Program-made: the position numbers and the translations under genes
Shown here: positions 39,088 through 44,040 of the stretch, piece by piece
Layout of the letters: each line of letters starts with the position of its first letter
How positions within the stretch are numbered: the stretch's first letter is position 1
NCBI GenBank assembly: GCA_937898715.1
Contig: CALEKA010000103.1
Coordinates: 1-44,040, forward strand
Reading direction: 5' to 3'
Length of the DNA: 44,040 nucleotides
Origin: an uncultured Prevotella sp.
GTDB lineage: Bacteria; Bacteroidota; Bacteroidia; Bacteroidales; Bacteroidaceae
The notes under the pieces: generated by a model
The model's database searches: none
What the model was told of the DNA's origin: nothing
The model's input: the letters and a program-made list of their open reading frames with translations, nothing else

Positions 39088-41649
39088 ATGGAACGAAAAA
39101 CTTATACTTACGACGAGGCATTCCGTGCTTCGCTTGAATACTTCGGTGGTGATGAACTTGCCGCTCGCGTGTGGGTGAACAAGTATGCGCTGAAGGATTC
39201 TTTTGGCAATATCTATGAGCAATCGCCGCACGATATGCACCATCGTATTGCCTCGGAAATAGCTCGTATCGAACAGAAATATCCCAATCCGCTGAGCGAG
39301 GAAGAAGTGTTTCAACTCCTTGACCATTTCCGCTATCTCGTGCCAGCAGGCTCGCCCATGACGGGCATTGGCAATGATTATCAGATCGCATCGCTCTCCA
39401 ATTGCTTCGTGATAGGCATCGATGGCGATGCTGACTCTTACGGCGCAATCCTCAAGCTCGACGAAGAACAGGTGCAGCTCATGAAGCGTCGTGGCGGAGT
39501 GGGACATGATCTTTCGGGCATTCGCCCGAAAGGCTCGCCTGTAAAGAACTCAGCTCTGACTTCAACGGGCATCGTGCCCTTCATGGAACGTTATAGCAAC
39601 TCCACGCGTGAAGTGGCGCAGGACGGCCGACGGGGTGCACTCATGCTCTCCATCTCCGTGCGCCACCCCGAGGCAGAGGACTTTATCGATGCCAAGATGA
39701 CCGAGGGCAAGATAACGGGAGCCAATGTGAGTGTGAAGCTCGATGATGAATTTATGCGTTGTGCTACGGAGAATCGGCCGTACCATCAGCAATTCCCTAT
39801 CGACTCCGACCATCCGATGGCTGAGAAGGACGTTGATGCCACAGCTCTATGGGAAAAGATTGTACACAATGCATGGAAGAGCGCTGAGCCAGGAGTGCTC
39901 TTCTGGGATACCATCTTGCGCGAAAGCATTCCCGACTGCTATGCCGATCTCGGATTTCGCACGGTGAGCACCAACCCCTGTGGCGAGATCCCTCTCTGCC
40001 CCTACGATAGTTGCCGACTCTTGGCCGTAAATCTCTATTCTTACGTAGAGAATCCTTTCACTCCGCAGGCATCGTTCAACTTCACGCTCTTTAAGCAACA
40101 CGTAGCTCTCGCACAGCGCCTCATGGACGATATCATCGACCTTGAGCAGGAGAAGATCGACCGCATCATAGCCAAGATTCAGTCCGACCCGCAGAGCGAC
40201 GAGGTAAAGCATACCGAGCTCCATCTTTGGGAGAAGATTAAGGATAAGACACTGAAGGGCCGCCGTACGGGCGTGGGCATCACTGCCGAAGGCGATATGA
40301 TAGCAGCTCTTGGCTTGCGCTATGGTACACAAGAAGCCACCGACAAGGCTGTAGAAGTGCAGCGCACGTTGGCACTGAGTGCATACCGCTCGAGCGTGAA
40401 TCTGGCCAAAGAGCGAGGCGCATTCCCCATCTACAGTGCGGAGCGCGAGGCTCAGAATCCATTTGTCCTCCGCATCAAGGAGCACGACCCCGCGCTCTAT
40501 GCCGAGATGCAGCAGTATGGTCGCCGCAACATAGCCTGCTTGACGATTGCACCTACGGGCACGACAAGCCTCATGACGCAGACCACCTCGGGCATCGAAC
40601 CCGTGTTTATGCCCGTATACAAGCGTCGTCGCAAGGTCAATCCCAACGATGCGGCTGTCCACGTAGACTTCGTCGACGAGATGGGCGACTCCTTCGAGGA
40701 GTACATCGTATACCATCCCAAGTTCCTCACCTGGATGAAAGTGCAGGGCCTCGATACAGAGAAGCGTTATACGCAGGAGGAAATAGACGAACTCGTGGCC
40801 CGTTCGCCCTATTATAAGGCTACAGCCAACGACGTAGATTGGCTCATGAAGGTGCGCATGCAGGGAGCCATCCAGAAGTGGGTGGACCATAGCATCAGCG
40901 TGACGGTCAATCTGCCCAATCAGGTAGACGAAGATCTCGTCAATCGTCTCTACGTAGAAGCATGGCGAAGCGGCTGCAAGGGATGCACCATCTATCGCGA
41001 TGGCTCGCGTGCAGGAGTGCTGGTGAGCACGCAGAAGACGGATAAGAAAGCCAAAAAGCAGGAAGAAGAGAAGGCTGCAATGCCGCTATCTCTCCCGCAA
41101 GTGACTGAGCGCCGCCCCGACGAGTTGGAGTGTGATGTCGTGCGTTTCCAAAATAATAAAGAGAAATGGGTGGCCTTCGTAGGGCTACTCGATGGCTATC
41201 CTTACGAGATCTTCACAGGTCTGCAAGATGATGAAGAAGGCATCGTTCTTCCCAAGACCGTGACCAAGGGACGTATCATCAAGCGTGTACTTCCCGACGG
41301 CTCTAAGCGTTACGACTTCCAATTCCAAAACAAGCGTGGCTACAAGATGACCGTCGAAGGACTCTCTGAGAAGTTTAATAAGGAATATTGGAACTATGCC
41401 AAGCTCATCTCGGGCGTGCTCCGCTATCGCATGCCTATAGAAAACGTGGTGAAGCTCGTCAACTCCTTACAGCTCGAGAGCGAGAATATCAACACATGGA
41501 AAGTGGGCGTGAGCCGAGCCTTGAAGAAATATGTCACTGATGGCACTGAGGTGAAAGGGCAGAAATGCCCCAACTGTGGCCACGAGACGCTGGTCTATCA
41601 GGAAGGCTGCCTCATCTGTAAGCACTGTGGCGCAAGCCGATGCGGCTAA
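39088..41649 (+). CDS. nrdJ: Adenosylcobalamin-dependent (class II) ribonucleotide reductase
   Basis: Class II reductases make deoxyribonucleotides using a radical from adenosylcobalamin, with or without oxygen. The 853-residue protein has the family start (YTYDEAFRASLEYFGGDELA, then WVNKYAL). Cysteine C106 lies in SLSNCFVIG and C298 in NPCGEIPL, as expected for redox and radical-transfer positions. Later come IAPTGTTSLMTQTTSGIEPV and MQGAIQKWVDHSISVTVNLP. The C terminus is a zinc-ribbon-like region with CPNCGH and CLICKHCGASRCG, probably carrying the shuttle cysteines. Residues about 650-670 form a Lys/Glu-rich linker. With metH it shows that the organism depends on B12 for two major pathways, though other isoenzymes may exist outside the window. 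Confidence 0.96.
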   Translation: MERKTYTYDEAFRASLEYFGGDELAARVWVNKYALKDSFGNIYEQSPHDMHHRIASEIARIEQKYPNPLSEEEVFQLLDHFRYLVPAGSPMTGIGNDYQIASLSNCFVIGIDGDADSYGAILKLDEEQVQLMKRRGGVGHDLSGIRPKGSPVKNSALTSTGIVPFMERYSNSTREVAQDGRRGALMLSISVRHPEAEDFIDAKMTEGKITGANVSVKLDDEFMRCATENRPYHQQFPIDSDHPMAEKDVDATALWEKIVHNAWKSAEPGVLFWDTILRESIPDCYADLGFRTVSTNPCGEIPLCPYDSCRLLAVNLYSYVENPFTPQASFNFTLFKQHVALAQRLMDDIIDLEQEKIDRIIAKIQSDPQSDEVKHTELHLWEKIKDKTLKGRRTGVGITAEGDMIAALGLRYGTQEATDKAVEVQRTLALSAYRSSVNLAKERGAFPIYSAEREAQNPFVLRIKEHDPALYAEMQQYGRRNIACLTIAPTGTTSLMTQTTSGIEPVFMPVYKRRRKVNPNDAAVHVDFVDEMGDSFEEYIVYHPKFLTWMKVQGLDTEKRYTQEEIDELVARSPYYKATANDVDWLMKVRMQGAIQKWVDHSISVTVNLPNQVDEDLVNRLYVEAWRSGCKGCTIYRDGSRAGVLVSTQKTDKKAKKQEEEKAAMPLSLPQVTERRPDELECDVVRFQNNKEKWVAFVGLLDGYPYEIFTGLQDDEEGIVLPKTVTKGRIIKRVLPDGSKRYDFQFQNKRGYKMTVEGLSEKFNKEYWNYAKLISGVLRYRMPIENVVKLVNSLQLESENINTWKVGVSRALKKYVTDGTEVKGQKCPNCGHETLVYQEGCLICKHCGASRCG

Positions 41650-41663
41650 CAATTATTAGTTGG

Positions 41664-41709
41664 CGGGCCAACGACGGGATGATAAGTAAGATCCGCGCTC
41701 GTTGGCCCG
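41664..41709. other. Stem-loop between nrdJ and folB-HAD
   Basis: CGGGCCAACGA (41664-41674) and TCGTTGGCCCG (41699-41709) form a perfect 11-bp stem. No T-run follows on either strand, so a simple Rho-independent terminator is not supported. Confidence 0.65.
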
Positions 41710-41748
41710 TCATCGTTCGTAGAACAACGCTAAACACAAAGACTACTT

Positions 41749-42732
41749 ATGACAATCACACTTCCCTCACTCCGATACTATGCCCACCACGGAGTGCTAC
41801 CCCAAGAACGCAAGGTGGGCGCCGACTACGAACTGACTCTCCGTCTCCACATCGACGATGCTGATGCCCACGATGCGCTCTGCCACGATAGGCTTGAGGC
41901 TACGGTCAATTATGCTGAGGCCTACGAGGTGGTAAAGCAAGAGATGGAGAAGCCCTCACAGTTGCTCGAGCACGTAGCGGCTCGCACGGCACGTGCTATC
42001 ATCCGTCATTTCAGCCTCGTACGCGAAGTAGAAGTAAGCCTTACGAAGTGTGCACCGCCCATACCGGGCTTCAGCGGTCAAGGAGCAATGGTCAGTTATT
42101 CCCTGCGCAGGCAACTCTGTGCATGGGATTTCGATGGCACCATAGCCGACACTCATCGAGGCATCGTGCGCACCATGAGCGAGACCTTTCGCCAGATGGA
42201 ATTCCCAGTGCCCAGTGCAGAGGAAATATGCCGCACCATCGGTCTCCCATTGCAGACCAGCATAGAGCAGCTTTCGGGCAAGCAAGGCGCGGTGGCTGAT
42301 GAAGCAGTCAATCTCTATCGCGACCTCTTTGAAAAGGTAGGCCGAGACGGCGTGACGCTTTTCCCCAGCGTAGCCGACGAGATGCGCCGACAGCACGAGA
42401 GGGGATGCTTTGTGGCCATAGCCACGAGCCGAGGACATGAGTCGGTGAAGGATCTGTGTCGGGAACTCGGCATCCTGCCCTACATCGACTACATCGTAGC
42501 TTGTGAGGATGTATCCACCCACAAGCCAGCCCCCGATCCCGTACTGAGGCTCAACCAGCTATCCCACACCCTTCCCGCCGACACCACCGTAATAGGCGAT
42601 ACCACATTCGACATCGAGATGGGAGCCAATGCCCATGCAGCCCACCTCATCGGTGTGAGCTGGGGCAACCATACTCCGCAAATGCTCCGAGAGGCTGGTG
42701 CCACGCAGATTGTAACAAACTTTGATAGATAA
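41749..42732 (+). CDS. Dihydroneopterin aldolase fused to a HAD phosphatase (FolB-HAD)
   Basis: One uninterrupted frame of 327 residues holds two enzymes. Residues 1-122 are FolB: LRYYAHHGVLPQERKVGADY near the start (conserved Glu), VNYAEAYEVV, LLEHVAARTARAI and SLTKCAPPIPGF with the conserved Lys. FolB splits 7,8-dihydroneopterin to 6-hydroxymethyl-dihydropterin and glycolaldehyde. From residue 124 a HAD phosphatase begins with CAWDFDGTIADT (D127 nucleophile, D129 acid/base). It then has an alpha-helical cap, IATSRG (motif II), THKPAPDP (motif III Lys) and VIGDTTFDIEMG (motif IV). This resembles phosphoglycolate phosphatase-type members. There is almost no linker between the halves. The phosphatase may act on a pterin phosphate or on phosphoglycolate; this is inference. 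A terminator follows at 42741. Confidence 0.92.
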   Translation: MTITLPSLRYYAHHGVLPQERKVGADYELTLRLHIDDADAHDALCHDRLEATVNYAEAYEVVKQEMEKPSQLLEHVAARTARAIIRHFSLVREVEVSLTKCAPPIPGFSGQGAMVSYSLRRQLCAWDFDGTIADTHRGIVRTMSETFRQMEFPVPSAEEICRTIGLPLQTSIEQLSGKQGAVADEAVNLYRDLFEKVGRDGVTLFPSVADEMRRQHERGCFVAIATSRGHESVKDLCRELGILPYIDYIVACEDVSTHKPAPDPVLRLNQLSHTLPADTTVIGDTTFDIEMGANAHAAHLIGVSWGNHTPQMLREAGATQIVTNFDR

Positions 42733-42740
42733 TGTTTTCG

Positions 42741-42782
42741 CTTCGGATATACAACTCTCAGCTATATCCGAAGTCCTTTTCT
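42741..42782 (+). terminator. Rho-independent terminator after folB-HAD
   Basis: CTTCGGATATA (42741-42751) and TATATCCGAAG (42763-42773) make a perfect 11-bp stem with an 11-base loop, followed by TCCTTTTC. The next gene starts 27 bases further on. Confidence 0.78.
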
Positions 42783-42808
42783 GAAACCGATTATTATTAC
42801 ACGCTACA

Positions 42809-43612
42809 ATGTCAACAATCACCATGCTCGGCACGGGCTATGCCACTGCCACTCACTGCTATAATACCTGCTTCCTGATTCAGGAGGGAGAAACCCGCCT
42901 TCTCGTCGATGCAGGAGGAGGAAACGCTATCTTGCAGCAGTTGCAACGTGTCCACGTAAGCCTCGGCGATATCCACCATATGTTTCTCACCCATGCCCAC
43001 ACCGACCACGTCTTGGGTGCCGTATGGATGGTGCGCATGATAGCACAGCAAGCCAAGCTGGGCAAGTATGAGGGACAGTTTCACGTGTACGGCCATGACA
43101 AGGTGGTGCACGTGCTCGAATGGATCTGTCGTAACACGTTGCCCGCCAGTCTGATTAAGTATATCAGCAGTCATGTCGTCATGCACACGCTCACCGATGG
43201 TGAAGCCTTCACGCTCAACGATTGGCACCTCGAAGCCTTCGACATTCATTCCACTAAGGAGAAACAATATGGCTTCCGCCTAACCCTTGCCGACGGACGG
43301 CGGATAGTATGCCTCGGCGATGAGCCTTACAATGAGCAGAATGAGTCCTTCGTGCGCAATGCCGATTGGCTTCTTTGCGAAGCCTTCTGCCTCTATGCTG
43401 ATCGCGACACTTTTTATCCCTACGAGAAACACCACAGCACAGCTCTCGATGCAGCCCGATTGGCGCAGTCATTGAATGTAAAGAACCTTCTGCTCTATCA
43501 TACCGAGGATAAATCTCTCGCCACGCGCAAGACTCAGTACACGGCTGAGGCTCGTCAAGCCTACTCCGGCCAAGTGTTCGTGCCCGACGATCTGGAGAGC
43601 ATCCAATTGTAA
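42809..43612 (+). CDS. MBL-fold metallo-hydrolase (RNase Z-like)
   Basis: The 267-residue cytoplasmic protein has the metallo-beta-lactamase signature THAHTDH (H62, H64, D66, H67). The opening MLGTGYATATHCYNTCFLI and LLVDAGGG are the usual first strands of RNase Z and AtsA-like members. Further ligand regions are SSHVVMHTL, CLGDEPY (Asp ligand) and LLLYHTED (His ligand). Tight-packing segments such as FGFRLTLADG-like YGFRLTLADGRRIV support the RNase Z/phosphodiesterase branch. Candidate roles are tRNA 3' processing or cleavage of a small phosphodiester. It lacks an obvious long exosite arm of classical RNase Z, so tRNA processing is uncertain. A terminator separates it from folB-HAD, so it has its own start signal or relies on read-through. 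Confidence 0.85.
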   Translation: MSTITMLGTGYATATHCYNTCFLIQEGETRLLVDAGGGNAILQQLQRVHVSLGDIHHMFLTHAHTDHVLGAVWMVRMIAQQAKLGKYEGQFHVYGHDKVVHVLEWICRNTLPASLIKYISSHVVMHTLTDGEAFTLNDWHLEAFDIHSTKEKQYGFRLTLADGRRIVCLGDEPYNEQNESFVRNADWLLCEAFCLYADRDTFYPYEKHHSTALDAARLAQSLNVKNLLLYHTEDKSLATRKTQYTAEARQAYSGQVFVPDDLESIQL

Positions 43613-43673
43613 TGGACGCTGCTATTATTTCTGAGAAATAGTATTATTGCCCATCGTAGGTTTGCTGACAAGT

Positions 43674-43708
43674 TGATGCCGACGCGAGACGCGTCGCCCA
43701 CACAGAAT
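43674..43708. repeat. Single GACGCG palindromic repeat
   Basis: One copy (GATGCCGACGCGAGACGCG...) in right-arm orientation lies about 60 bases past the MBL-fold gene, with the CCCACACAGAAT flank. Confidence 0.83.
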
Positions 43709-43766
43709 AGTCTGAAAAGCCTCAGATTGGCTTCGTCCCAACGATAACAATTCACTCTTCCTCCCT

Positions 43767-43793
43767 CGCGCATACGCGTACGTACGCGCGCGC
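43767..43793. other. 27-base alternating purine-pyrimidine tract
   Basis: CGCGCATACGCGTACGTACG followed by CGCGCGC alternates strictly between purine and pyrimidine, like the tract at 31642-31671. Nearby 43880-43920 has ACACTTTTGCTTACAC, resembling ACACTTTTCCTACAC at 31322. No gene is seen from 43613 to the window end. Confidence 0.75.
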
Positions 43794-43937
43794 CTCAGTA
43801 AAGTTTGTAAGAAAAAGGCTTCACTCTGTCACTTCTGACGAATAATCCATTGATTATGAATGCGTTCTGAGTGTTGCTTGCCTACACTCTGCTTACACTT
43901 TTGCTTACACGCATACATGGTGAGGACTTAGCCCTGT

Positions 43938-43994
43938 CGGGTAACTATTTCCCCATGGTGGTGTAACTTTTTTCTATGGGAACTGTTAGCCCAA
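43938..43994. repeat. Imperfect inverted repeat (GGGTAACTATTTCCCC ... GGGAACTGTTAGCCC)
   Basis: The arms GGGTAACTATTTCCC (from 43939) and GGGAACTGTTAGCCC (to 43993) are imperfect reverse complements around a T-rich centre. This is the same type of structure as 8055-8094 and 31421-31487. Confidence 0.6.
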
Positions 43995-44040
43995 CTTTCA
44001 CACCTATCATCCCATTCTTATAGCTATCACGGTAGACCCG

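Overview
The window looks like chromosomal DNA of a Bacteroidales bacterium, most likely of the Prevotellaceae. The evidence is a MurF-alanine racemase fusion, a B12-dependent ribonucleotide reductase, a FadL/OmpP1-type outer membrane protein, secreted proteins ending in a Prevotella-like 'DLSGRRV...GVYIQNGKKFIVK' tail, and several promoter-like TAnnTTTG boxes of the Bacteroidetes sigma-ABfr type in place of clear Shine-Dalgarno signals. No rRNA, tRNA, CRISPR array, transposase or prophage gene was seen, so this is core chromosome with repeat-rich intergenic spaces.

Layout, left to right. 1-252: C-terminal end of a secreted protein. 315-2792: ComEC. 2955-3791 (-): N-acetylglucosamine kinase-like protein, divergent from an M64 peptidase (3899-5164) that sits 6 bases ahead of ftsK (5171-7762). 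7763-8477: palindromic and tandem repeats. 8478-9119: LolA-like chaperone. 9524-10468: thioredoxin reductase. 10722-11318: uracil-DNA glycosylase family protein. 11581-15027 (-): nuclease-helicase fusion. 15231-15971: tRNA methyltransferase TrmN6. 16348-16603 (-): broken small peptide gene. 16648-21340 (-): metH preceded by metF. 21413-23648 (-): two LysM cell-wall hydrolases. 23811-24806 (-): esterase. 25013-27123 (-): META lipoprotein and EttA. 27402-29403 (-): outer membrane protein with two small membrane proteins behind it. 29533-30570 (-): Gly/Trp/Tyr-rich secreted protein. 32080-34241: secreted protein plus a 57-residue acidic peptide. 34475-36949 (-): MurF-Alr. 37147-38130 (-): GSCFA protein. 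38427-38981: YfcE-like phosphodiesterase. 39088-41649: NrdJ. 41749-42732: dihydroneopterin aldolase fused to a HAD phosphatase. 42809-43612: MBL-fold hydrolase.

Functional themes. MetF makes the methyl-tetrahydrofolate that MetH uses. MetH and NrdJ both need cobalamin, and the FolB-HAD fusion feeds the folate pool. MurF-Alr, the M23 and glucosaminidase LysM proteins and the N-acetylglucosamine kinase serve peptidoglycan synthesis and turnover.

The most interesting items are: the FolB-HAD fusion, whose phosphatase half could supply the poorly defined dihydroneopterin-phosphate dephosphorylation step; a REP-like GACGCG-TCC-CGCGTC family at six intergenic loci, in places nested; a 236-bp nested palindrome; short AT-rich tandem repeats next to start codons or, in one case, supplying a stop codon; a well-formed minus-strand promoter with no nearby gene; and a small acidic-tailed peptide with a frameshifted possible relative elsewhere in the window.
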